Shown piece after piece: positions 53,740 to 63,822 of a stretch of DNA of 64,000 bases. Below the pieces are notes generated by a model that was not told the origin of the DNA, ran no database searches, and saw only the letters and a program-made list of their open reading frames with translations. Position numbers and translations under genes: made by a program. Source of the stretch: Diphasiastrum complanatum (lineage: Eukaryota > Streptophyta > Lycopodiopsida > Lycopodiales > Lycopodiaceae); contig CM055103.1 in NCBI GenBank assembly GCA_029204225.1, forward strand, positions 57,026,205 to 57,090,204, read 5' to 3'. Positions within the stretch are counted from its first letter, which is position 1; each line of letters begins with the position of its first letter.

Positions 53740-55075
53740 CATGCAAATGGAAGTATAGCAAAGCACAAGGCAAGATTGGTGATCAAAGGGTATGCACAAA
53801 GTAAAGGCATCGACTATGAGGAGACCTTTGCACCGGTATGTAAGTGTTTGCTTTAGCTTCACATTTTGGTTGGCCTTTGCATCAGATGGATGTGAAATCT
53901 ACTTTTCTAAATGGTGAGTTAGAAGAAGAGGTGTTCATGGATCAACCTGAAGGCTTTGTAGCGAAGGGACAGGAGAATAAAGTATGTCACTTGAAGAAAA
54001 CACTTTATGGTCTTAAACAGGCACCACGTGCGTGGTATAGTAGGATTGATGCCTACTTTCATTCAAAGGAGATGGTGAGACTACATTCTGATCCAAATCT
54101 ATATGTCTTATGCTTTGATGGTATGGTTGCTTTAATTGCTCTTTATGTTGATGACTTGATTATTACGGAAAATAATCAAGAGATGATAGACATGATCAAG
54201 AAAGACCTCATGGAACAATTTGAGATGACAGATCTCAGCTGATGCATTATTGCCTTGGAGTAGAGGTGTGGCAAAAATGACACAAAGTGGGTTTAACACA
54301 AGTGAAGTATGTCAAAGAGTTGTTGCACAGGTTTAGGTGGCAAAATTGCAAACCAGTGAATACTCCTATTGAACCAGGTAAAAAGCTTTCTAAGCTTGAT
54401 GAGTCATAGTCATTTGATGCTACGCTGTATAGGCAGTTAGTAGGGAGCTTGATTTACCTTACCACGACTAGACCAGATATATGCTATGTTGTTGGTATTG
54501 TAAGTCAGTTTATGACAGCATCTACAAAAACGCATTGGAAGACAACTAAGCGCATTTTGCATTATATAAAAGGCACTTCAGATTATGGCTTGATTTACCA
54601 GAAGCATGATGGTTTACCTGAGTTTTGTGGCTATGTGGATGCGGATTGGGGAGGTGACTATGATGGGTATGTATTCCAGCTTTGTGGCAGTTGCTTTTCC
54701 TGGTCTAGTAATAAGCAAAGTACAATTGCTCTATCCACCACAGAAGCAGAGCATAAGGCAATGTGTAGTGCAGCACAAGAAGCTATATGGTTGAGACAAA
54801 TCTTGGAAGAAGTTGGCATGAAGCAGAAAAATCCCACAACTTTACATAGCGGCAATCAGAGTGGCATTCAGTTAGCAAAGAATCTAGTGTACCAAACACA
54901 TTGAGATTCAGTATCACTTTATACGTGAGAGGCTATGGAGTCATGAAATTCATGTTGTTCATTGTAGTACAGAAGAACAACTAGCTGATATTTTCACTAA
55001 GCCACTTGTTGGAGAAAAGTTTGATAAGTTTAGATCAAAGCTTTCTGTACTTAAAGTTTGTTGACTTTAAAGCTT
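53740..55075 (+). pseudogene. Element F RT and RNase H remnant
   Basis: Begins in RT ([28 protein letters not shown]), frameshifts near 53,845 into [20 protein letters not shown], keeps LYGLKQAPRAWY and ALYVDDLIIT, and stops at 54,241. After a frame-broken stretch, TRPDICYVVGIVSQFM, YVDADWGGD, ALSTTEAEHKA (usual Tyr is His) and LHSGNQSGIQLAKN (usual Asp is Gly) mark RNase H. The tail to about 55,075 is frameshifted but shows IHVVHCSTEEQLADIFTKPL-like sequence. Clearly inactive. Confidence 0.85.
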
Positions 55076-55145
55076 TTTATATGATTGTATAAAAAATAGA
55101 CTCTACTTTAAGGGAGAGAGTTAGAATTAAAGTAGAATCACTGTC

Positions 55146-55461
55146 ATTAGAGGAGTTACAAACATCAAAAGGGCCGTCTAAGAAATGCCAAGTAGGACAA
55201 AAAAAAAATGCTGGATTTTAAAACTCTGACGGACTTTCACGTCCAGTTTAGCTTAACCTTACTAGTAATTTGTAGTTAACATGACACGATTGTGACGCAT
55301 GCAATTGTGACTTCAAGAACCTATGACGCTCATTAACTAACTTTTTCAAATTTGAAAATGAGATTGTGTCCCTCATTTTAACTAGCGAGAGAATAAACAT
55401 AGAATCTCAGGTACGTCATGGATGAAGAATAGTGTCTATTTTCTTTTTGGTCTGTCAGCTG
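55146..55461. other. Junction between element F and the four-gene element
   Basis: LTR similarity to F ends at about 55,145. No ORF is supported until 55,462. The left terminus of the putative DNA transposon should be here, but I could not identify a terminal inverted repeat because the other end is outside the window. Confidence 0.45.
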
Positions 55462-57971
55462 ATGTTTGCGGAGATGTCTCAGTTTCATTTACACATTGTT
55501 CTCTCTACTAAGAATGCTCCGATAGCTAAAAGAGGAGTAGTGAAAGAATCCACAGTTTCTCCACTTGATATAATCGCTCACAGAATCAACCAAAGAAAGA
55601 ATTACGATTTGTGGATTGACGGAAGTTTGTATCCATTAGATCGGAATTCGATGCAAGCTCCACAATTTCAATCCATCACACAATTAATAAAGATTTTGTG
55701 TGATGGAAAAAACGGTTTACTGGGTTATTGCGAAAGATTGACGACTTATGGTGTTGCAAACTCTGTTCAAAAAATACAGAGTTTAGAATGTATGTTAAAT
55801 GGTTTGCTTGCTGAGTATAGAGAAAAAGAGACCGCATTATCACAAACAAAAATAGATAATACACATTTACATAATATGATATTAAATTTGAATGCAAGTA
55901 ATGATCAATTCCGACAAGTTGTTTAGACATTACGTATATCAAATGACCAGTTAAAAGAAGAAACTCGCATACTAGATAAGAAATTAAAAAGAAACAAGCG
56001 AAAAAGAATTCTGAAGGACATTGATGAGCTTTCGTTAAATGGAGGCCAACGGAGAAAAAGGATTCAAGCATTCAAGTAAGGATTTGATTTGAATCAGTTT
56101 TATTTTAGTTTTGTGAAGATGACATCAATTATGTGTCCTATTTGGGTTTCTTGATTTTCATAATCATTTGTAGATCAGCATTGGTTGCAAATGAGCATCT
56201 GAAGGACAATGACCTGATCGGAAAATCACTGAGTTCGGAATTGACAACCAAGTCCACAAAGTCTTTATTGGACAATAATCAATATTCTCGAATCAAGTCC
56301 AAGATCACTGAGGCTTTGATGAACGAGGTCGGTAAGGTAATCGACCGAACGTTAATTCAGGGAGCATGTGATTTCTCAAGTATTAGCAGGGTGGCATATG
56401 CGAGTATATTTAAAATTATTAAAGAGGTTTTTGGACAATTGCACGTAAGAAAATTTCCCATTCCTCACCGTTTTCAGATAAGATTGGAGAGAGATGTATT
56501 GAATAAGGGTATGCAAAACATCATTGGAATCCCTTTTCACATCAATGAGATTTACAATTCAAAGTCTGGCAATTTGTCATATAATTCTACCAACAACTTA
56601 TTTGTGGATTGGAATCATTTATTGAGATTTACAGTGAAATTCTATAATATTACAAGTGTTAGTATGAGCAAACTTATTTTGGTGGTCAAGCTAGATGAAT
56701 TAGCATTGAACAATGCAACAAACTCAAGGGATCTCAACTTCAGTGTGCAATCAGAAAACAACATATGGTGGCTAGCATGTTTTCAGGTTAAAAATGGCTG
56801 TTATTCATGTGCAATTTCTTTTAGTAATTGTTTTGAATATATAAAAACTTGTGATTCCATATGTTGAACAGGTTATCAAGGATCACGATGTTCTTTTCTG
56901 GATTTTTAGCAGAACAAGTTATCCAGATATCATAAAGGATCATATGAATGACAAAGTACTTAGTGTTCCTGAAAGAGGTAAATTTTTTGTGGAATGGCAT
57001 TTAGCTGGAGACTTGAAGCCATTGAAATGTATGTTCAATGTATCTCATGGAGCAAATTCGAAACATCCATGTCTATACTGTATGAAATCATCAAATGACA
57101 TTTCAAGGAACACAAGAGTTTCAAGAGATATTGAAGATCCCAACTGGAAACCAGTACTACCAATTCCTTTACAAAATGTGCATATTTGCACACTTCATGG
57201 AGAGGTGAGGATCATAGAGAAATTAATATATCTTCATATCTTGTTTGCATGGAATACTAAGCCAGAGTCAACATCAAAACAAGCAATCGCTTGATTAGAG
57301 GAAGTGTTGTCAAAAGCAGGCCTTCATAAAGGCCATGTTAAAATACAAAAAGATGAAAAGCTTTCGGGAAAAATAGGGTATGTACCCAGTAAACCTAGCA
57401 TAGGAGGAGTCAAAGCTCGTCAATTTTTATCAAATCATTCTAAAGAGTCGTCTAAGATCCAATACTTGGTTTGGAAAGATGTTATTTCTGCAACAGAAGA
57501 CTTTGAAGATAAAGGAACAACAAGGGTAAAGAAGGTTGAAGTTTGGAAAAAGCTCGATAATATGGTTGAAGTGCTTAGAAAAGACACAATTTCATATGCA
57601 GATGCACTCCTATTGGAGAAAACAACAATAGAATTTGTAGATGCAATTTGTGTGGCTTGGGGCTCAGATCACATCACCCACTACATGGTAAGATACATTT
57701 GAACAGTGTCTTACAATTTTATTATTTTAGTATAACTTGCTTGATAGATTCTAACCAATGCATATTTTTCTAACCAATGCATAAATCTTTGATATTGCAG
57801 CACATACTAAGGCATCATGCATCATTTTTTGCAAAAAAATATGGCAGTTTGAGTATATGGTCCTCACAAGGAATGAAGAAATCACATTGGTAGACAAGAG
57901 CATCATTTCATCGAAATACACAACATGGTGGAACATCCTCAAAAAATAGTTACATCATTCAGCTATTCTAA
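55462..57971 (+). pseudogene. Transposase-like protein, four exons, several nonsense codons
   Basis: Exons 55,462-56,075, 56,174-56,786, 56,872-57,687 and 57,801 to about 57,971. All junctions have GT-AG ends and join in frame (AFK/SALVAN, ACFQ/VIKDHD, HYM/HILRHH). Exon 1 has a coiled-coil-like tail (LLAEYREKETAL ... LKEETRILDKKLKR). Exons 2-4 resemble a DDE-type transposase: VVKLDELALNN (possible first Asp), WHLAGDLKPLKCMF (possible second Asp) followed by a Cys pair HPCLYC, then ICTLHGEVRIIEKL (possible Glu), and a conserved-looking WSSQGMKKSHW and RNTQHGG. In-frame stops: TAG 55,924, TGA 57,292, TAG 57,891, and TAA 57,969, the last perhaps the true end. Catalytic assignments are my inference; I cannot name the superfamily. 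Confidence 0.6.
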
Positions 57972-58142
57972 TGATTTTATAGATGAGCCCAAGTTCGATA
58001 CATAACAAGATCAACGGAATATCAAAGATTCAAGAAAGCATGTAAATTTATAAGCCAAAATTAGATTGATGGCATTCAATAAAGATCAAATGCGTGTAAT
58101 AAAAAATTCCCAAATTTCACATACATTAAATGGTTAAGAGTA
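57972..58142. other. Convergent intergenic gap
   Basis: Short AT-rich spacer between the 3' ends of gene 1 (plus) and gene 2 (minus); translation downstream of 57,971 still shows protein-like scraps (FKKACKFIS), so gene 1 may extend here. Confidence 0.4.
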
Positions 58143-59666
58143 TCATTTTTTTTCATTGTCTCTAAGGACAATTTTTGTTGTGTGGTCATGAAGGAACTTT
58201 TTCCTATCATACGGATCCAAAAATCGGGTGGATCGCCTTTTGCTCAGATCTATATATCCTGATAGAATTGCCAGAGCAGATGATCTCATAGGAACATTTT
58301 CTGGCACATAATTGAACACTTTAAGAGCAACATCTCTTATGACAAAAATGATTCTATATGTATTTTTTGGATATTTACGCCCTTGGGAAAAATAAGATAG
58401 GGCCTTGATGGCCATGATTAAGGTTCCCACATTCACAAAAAACCTTTCATGAAGAATACAAATTCTGTTATTTACAAAATGTTTCAAATAATGAGCCAAT
58501 GAGACATCCTTTTGTCTCTCGCCTTGTCTTTCTCTCAATCTTCCATGCCTGCTAACAAAGGCATCAACTTCAACGATTTCTTAAAACACATAATCAAGTG
58601 TTAGTCAAACTAGCAGATCAATCATCAGTTACACGTTAAATAACAAATGATTTTTGTGAGAAGGTATACTTACCAGATCCTCCTTGTCAACTTGGATCAC
58701 ACCAATAATTGTGACCAACAATAATGGTCGATTGCTGGTCAGCTAGAATAGTATATATGGGAGGTGGCGGATACCTTTTCTGAAAAGCCAAAAACTCCTC
58801 CTCACTCGACATATTAGCCTCATATGCCCTGCTCTCAGATAGCATCCTTTGAAGGGCATCTGTGCCACTTGCCCATTCTTCTTGGTCCTCATAGTCAATG
58901 CCATCTATGAGGTCATCATCACCAAAGTTAATAAAATCACTAAATTCAGAAATCATCCTTGACAAAAGAGATAATATCTCATCTTCTCTGAGATCCATTA
59001 CATCTCCAATGTCGCTAATGGACAAAAATGCAATATCGTCGATATGGTACACAAGGAGGTCCATCAAGGTTCTGCTCTGGTCAATCTGGCTCGTGGTAGA
59101 TAAGGGAGAGATAGTCAAAGAACGAGCCTTGGCAGGATCATATTGTTGTGCTTGCCTGGCCTCCTCTGCATCTCCTAAAACGTCATCAATAATGGAAACC
59201 TCTGAAGCCACACGAGTAGTAGGGGCAGACAAACCAATCATAGACGACCCAGAAGATTCTGCCTCGTCAGGGATAAGAGCAGATAAGAAAAACACGAAGG
59301 CCATACCCTCCTGAACAAAGCAACATACTCGATTGTGTTCCTCATAGGGTATGACACGTTTACACAGATCGATAAGTTTGGTAAACTTACGATCATGCCT
59401 TTGCTTGGCACTAGGCTGAGCATGAGCCAAATCAGTGAAATGCACAAATCTCAGGCTGTCCATCAGAAGGGTACCCTGTTTCAAGCACTCACAAAAATCC
59501 TTGTACAATTTGGGAAAAACTTCCCTGTGCTCAATAACAAATCTCTCTATGTCAAACGGAAAATCAAAATAGGACAAAAAATGGGCCTGTTTGTCGTAAC
59601 TTCAGCATCAACAAGGAAAGAACTAAGAGCTATATCATAGATCAAACTAGCAGAAGAGGAGGCCAT
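58143..59666 (-). pseudogene. Gene 2 of the element, unknown function, two exons
   Basis: ATG at 59,666 (MASSSASLIYDIALSSF); a one-base frameshift near 59,600 leads into the long frame DKQAHFLSYFDFPFDIERF, which runs to 58,690. Exon 1 ends at 58,674 with a perfect donor (CTG/GTAAGT) and exon 2 runs 58,579-58,143 (intron of 94 bp). A TGA at 58,687-58,689 lies five codons before the donor; beyond it the frame joins exactly (QGGSE/IVEVDAFVSRHGR) and continues to LRDNEKK. The first half is mostly helical and Phe-rich, the middle acidic (DVMDLREDEI, INFGDDDLIDG) and the end basic (RQGERQKD). Roughly 500 codons in all. I recognise no family. Divergently placed to the H3-Ulp1 gene, 0.85 kb away. Confidence 0.55.
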
Positions 59667-60511
59667 ATCGATATGAGGAGCCTATAAGGACGAGGACATA
59701 AATGGTGTAAACCTGGGCGCGTGATGGTGATATGCACTGTACACGATTCCGAATATCGGAAGAACGCACCAGGGGAGCAGTGCGACTATGGAACCGTCGG
59801 TTGGGTGCATGGTAGCGATATTGTATGTGCTGATTTTGGAGCAGGTCGGTCTCCTGGACTCAATATGTGAAACTGATTTCGAAAAATGACACTCATATAT
59901 ATAGTCTAATACAAAGCATCTAAACCGTACACATATTTCGTTAACGTGTGATAAAAATTGTCACACGTGTGGAAACGACAGCCAAATCATATGTATGACA
60001 CATGTACAAATCAGATCTTGACACGTATTCTTGCACGTGCATGCCAACTGTATGATCGTACGAGCCAGTCATCCCATTACACATGTGTGGCCCAGATCAG
60101 AACACGTGTCCTCGCATGTGCATGCCAGCCGTATGATCGATGAGACCGTTGATGTCCTTACATGTGGCAGGTCCATGTGATGACACATCTGGCCATACGT
60201 GCGGAGGTGCAAGTGTCACATCACACATGTGAGAATGATGGGACATTCTGCAGGTATAAAAGGATGTTTTGGGCTCATACTTCTGTTTTGGATTTCTTGG
60301 TTCTCTAGAGCTCCTCAGGATTCTGCGTTTACTTGCCAACCTCGCTATCCGCATATCGCCACCACGTGCCCAGAGAGTTTGATACCAGTAAAGCTTCCCC
60401 CTCCGTGCATCGTAGCGATATGCCATCTCGCATATCACCATCACGTGCCTCCCTTGTCTGATATGCTCTGTTCTCTCTGATTGGTGCGCCATAACAATAC
60501 CTTAGGCTGAA
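59667..60511. promoter_or_regulatory. Divergent promoter region with CACGTG/CACATGTG cluster
   Basis: Lies between the ATGs of gene 2 (minus) and gene 3 (plus). Contains at least eight CACGTG, CACATGTG or close variants between about 59,960 and 60,235 and an 81-bp direct duplication (landmark GTGCATGCCA at 60,038 and 60,119, each followed by NTGTATGATCG). A good TATA box, GTATAAAAGG, sits at 60,254-60,263 for gene 3, and a TATATATGAG-like one (minus strand) near 59,893-59,903 for gene 2. The palindromes are E/G-box-like; they may instead be protein-binding sites of the element itself. Confidence 0.6.
60255..60263 (+). promoter_or_regulatory. TATA box of the H3-Ulp1 gene
   Basis: TATAAAAGG, 249 bp before the ATG at 60,512, at the end of the palindrome cluster and preceded by GC-containing sequence. 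The intervening segment would be a 5' untranslated leader of about 220 bp. Confidence 0.6.
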
Positions 60512-62173
60512 ATGGCCCATACCAAGCAGACAACACATCTTACCACATTTGCCCCACCTCCTCGTCCTCCTGTACAAAGGGCAGTGGGCACTGGTAGGAG
60601 AGTAGGTCGGCCTAGAAGACCATGGTTAAGGAATATCAGAAGGCTACAGAGGACAACGAATCTTTTGATTCCCCACGCTCCGTTCTACAGGTATGTGACA
60701 AGGTCACTCTCACATGATGTTTGCTGGAACATAACAACCCTGGAAGCCCTCCATGCTGTCTATGAGGACTTTCAAGTTAATTTTTTTGAGGACTCTACGC
60801 TTTGCACAGTGCACGCCAAGAGAGTTACTCTCATGCCTTAGGATATGCATCTTGTCATGAGGCTGAGGAGTACATACGATCAGGTCTTTAAGAGTGGCTT
60901 CACCTCTAGGCCACCACCTACAGAGAGAGGACCTGTTCCTCAACAAAGAATGAGAAAGCAGACCAAGCCCACCAAGCCTGCCAGGCAAAGGATCGTAGTC
61001 AGCGAATCACCATCCCTCCCTCATATCTCTCGTCCTTTGGTTGGACCATCACACCAGTCTGCTATGCGTTCTTCTCCTCCCACCACCCCTAACTATTCAA
61101 GTAATTCCTCTTCCATTCCCTCCATTCCATCCCACAATAACGAGGATATGACTTTTACTGTAGATAAAATAATATCGGATCTAGATATAACTTTAATAGG
61201 TGATTTTTATAAGGATCTTTGTGTAAGATTTCCTGTTGATCCAAAAGATTCATTTTTGGATTCTGAGAGGTATATAGTTTTTTATGAGTATGTTGATAAA
61301 GAGATTGATAAGCTAGGAGGTCAATTTTCTTTTTGTCTAAGTTCAATTAATTATGTAAATCACATAAATAAAGACTTTTGTGATGCCTTGAAGGAGAAGA
61401 CAACAGATATATCAGATTCAGTTGTGGAGGCTGGTTTGATGTGTTTTGTAAATAGATGTAAATTTGATGATACTAAGGACATTGGAGTTGTGCTGTCCTT
61501 TTTTGCACACAACCTTCATAGTCCAACTAAGGCGGCGAAGTATCTTCTCCATACAACCTCGGAGACCAAAGTCTTTATTATTCCATACTGCCAAAAGTAA
61601 GTGATTACATAGAATATATTCAAGTCACATATTTTTAATAAGTTTTGTAATTCCTTTAGTTTAATTAATTATCTCTTGTTTGCAGTAAGCATTGGAGTAT
61701 GCATATAATCTCCCTTAGGGAAGATTCAGATGGGATCATTAATCCCATCTATTTAAAGATGAATTCCTTGAAGTCTATCCATGTCGAAATGGACATGATG
61801 TACAACAGAATGTTGCCATTTTTGCCAAGGCCGGATGGGGCCACTGTAAATAACCACCTGGAGATTGTTGAGCAGAAGTAAGTATTTCTCATCTAGTATC
61901 TGATAGGTAATATGATTTGTTTTTTTCAGAGTGCACAACTAATTTATTATACGTTTTTGGATTGAAGTCAGCTCAGCAAAATGATGGACATAGTTGTGAA
62001 TGGTTCTCCATCCGCAATATACAGGACTTCTTAGAGTGGTACATCATGCAATCTGGGGTTCCAAATATACGAAAGGTAAATAGACTAGTGAATTTCCTAA
62101 CTAAGTTATTTTCGATTTGGTTTTTGATAAGTCAATTGACTCGGTTCTTTTGGATTTGCAGTATAAATGTTGA
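60512..62173 (+). pseudogene. Histone H3-like domain fused to a Ulp1/C48-like cysteine protease
   Basis: Exon 1 60,512-61,596, exon 2 61,686-61,877, exon 3 about 61,930-62,075, exon 4 62,162-62,173. Residues 1-125 align along the whole of histone H3: MAHTKQT (H3 MARTKQT), LRNIRRLQRTTNLLI (LREIRKYQKSTELLI), FEDSTLCTVHAKRVTLMP (FEDTNLCAIHAKRVTIMP), then a TAG at 60,839-60,841 where H3 has Lys, and DMHLVMRLR (DIQLARRIR). Loop 1 is about four residues shorter than in H3, unlike CenH3. A Ser/Pro-rich linker and helical segment lead to a Ulp1-like core: KVFIIPYCQNKHWSMHII (His codon 61,690), MNSL where Ulp1 has Asp-Ser-Leu (Asn 61,762), QQNDGHSCEWFS (Gln, Cys 61,995). Exon 3 needs a one-base shift to reach the Cys frame, so a frameshift or another splice is present. 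Ulp1 enzymes cleave SUMO or similar tags (family knowledge). Confidence 0.75.
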
Positions 62174-62496
62174 GCATTTACAATGAATGAGATATATGAG
62201 TCTCGTCAATAGATGTTGTCATGCAACACCCAGTCCAGCTGCGGAAATGGGAGGCCAAACAAGTCCATAGCTGACACTAGTGCAGGGTGGAGATAATCCA
62301 TATTACTTTGAGTTATAAATAATAGATTAAATAGATATATACATTTTTTATTTAATTCCCTTTGAATAATTATGGGCATATAGAAAGATAGAGACAATGG
62401 GAAAAAAGCATCCATTGTTATATACAGGACGCACATGTACATTCTCAGAAAATGAGAAATATATTGATATTTATGAGAGCTTTTACAAATCTTGTA
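62174..62496. other. Convergent gap between genes 3 and 4
   Basis: AT-rich with no supported coding sequence; 3' ends of gene 3 (plus) and gene 4 (minus) face each other here. Confidence 0.5.
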
Positions 62497-63822
62497 TCAT
62501 GATTGCTCTATTATCTGAACAATTCCGCCCAAATCTTTGCATTTGATTTTCTCTTCATGTCTTTTACGTATCTGCACAAGCATACATTAATCAAATTATA
62601 GTTAGTGATCAGAATATTGACAAAAAGGATAATGAATACAAATTAATATACAAATTCATAGATTTCACATACCAATTTTCCATCCAATATAAAGCTAAAA
62701 TATTCGGGGATATCTTGCTGTAAAAGTGTCAGTTCAATTCTAATGTAGAATAAGGTCCAGTCTTGCTCAACCTCAATATTAGTAAGTAACTCCCCATTTG
62801 CCATGCATAATACGATCAGTGTGTCCAATGTTGTCTAGATCTTGATCTAATGGGGCCCAAGTACCATTGTGTTCTTTCCATCTCTGATAATGAAACACCA
62901 TACTAAGCATTTGCTTCTCTATACTGTATCTAAATGATATGGATGAATGTTTGATTCTACAAGAAATATCTGCAGTGGATCTTATATCCCAACATTTGTC
63001 CATGAATTTGAATAAAAAAGCATCTGATAGATTTTTGCAAACAAACAATGTGGGAGTTCGATGCACCTCCATGTTTGAAAATGAGCTGACAAACAATGAC
63101 ATTGGAACAAACCAGTTTAAGTGCACATTTCTTGATCCAGTACTAGTTTTGAGTGACTTTTGTACATCATTATATATCTTGGAACGAAAACATTTTATTA
63201 TATTGTCATTGACTGCAATCCACCACACGTTATCTTGAAAATCAGGTAGAAGTATACACTCTAGTTTTCCCATTCCTCCATTTGTCTGGAGTATACATAA
63301 CATCATAAAAAAATTTTAGAATCTGCAAGTTCTTTTGCGTTCTTCCTCTGTATTGCAATTTGCCAATTTCTGAATGGATGACATCTATAATATCTGAAAG
63401 AGATGCCACAGGTTCCCATTCATGTATATTTGAAGGATATAGATCTGCAATACAAGATCATAATAAGCTCCGATTCATATATACAATTATGTTTTAAAAA
63501 TGACAAGCAACCCAAAAAATTAAGATACTTACAATTACACTTTCAAAAATCATGTGGATTTATAGCCTCCACATTAAGTTCTGAATGCATATAAACATGT
63601 TGAATAAGCACCTCTGAAATGGTTTGTCCTCCTGAACAAACTTTGAAATCAATAATCCGCCCTTTCCAATAAGATCTATATATGAGAGCCCCTCACCGAT
63701 GGATGCATCAGTACCCAAGAAGCCTTATGATATTCACGAGCAATCCATGTGCTATCGTCTTCCCTCTCATTATAAAAAATTGCAGAGCATATCAAGGATC
63801 TCGGTCTTCTTCTCATCGCCAT
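62497..63822 (-). pseudogene. Gene 4 of the element, unknown function, three exons
   Basis: ATG at 63,822 (MAMRRRPRSLICSAIF). Exon 1 63,822-63,533, exon 2 63,444-62,673, exon 3 62,571-62,497, with donors GTAAGT and GTATGT and CAG acceptors; junctions join in frame (KCN/YLYPS, DGKL/IRKRH). Defects: a frameshift near 63,690 (HPSVRGSHI to YWKGRIIDFKVCSGG), TGA at 63,543 (HDF*KCN), a frameshift near 63,260 (DVMYTPDKWRNGK to LECILLPDFQDNVWW) and another near 62,805. The protein is about 370 residues, ending KCKDLGGIVQIIEQS. The first exon (WVLMHPSVRG, YWKGRIIDF, EVLIQHVYMHSEL) has the feel of a BAH or similar small beta domain, but this is only an impression. Otherwise unrecognised. Confidence 0.5.

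Larger units (their letters stand above)
49558..55145 (+). mobile_element. Copia element F (plus), decayed, carrying element E2
   Basis: A 272-bp LTR (49,558-49,829) precedes an iMet primer site at 49,830. RT/RNase H relics lie at 53,740-55,060, and after a polypurine tract (AGGGAGAGAG, 55,111-55,120) the first roughly 24 bp of the LTR recur at 55,121 (TTAGAATTAAAGTAGAATC) before similarity ends. Gag, protease and integrase are absent, replaced by the E2 fragment. The LTR ends look like TTAGAATT ... AATTCTAA rather than TG...CA. Confidence 0.7.

Noticed and set aside
58898-59314. 138-codon plus-strand open frame
   Set aside because: Antisense to gene 2, whose minus frame is longer and has an in-frame splice junction to a second exon.
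60512-60841. Centromeric H3 (CenH3) gene
   Set aside because: Loop 1 is shorter, not longer, than in canonical H3, and the domain is fused to a long C-terminal protease region.
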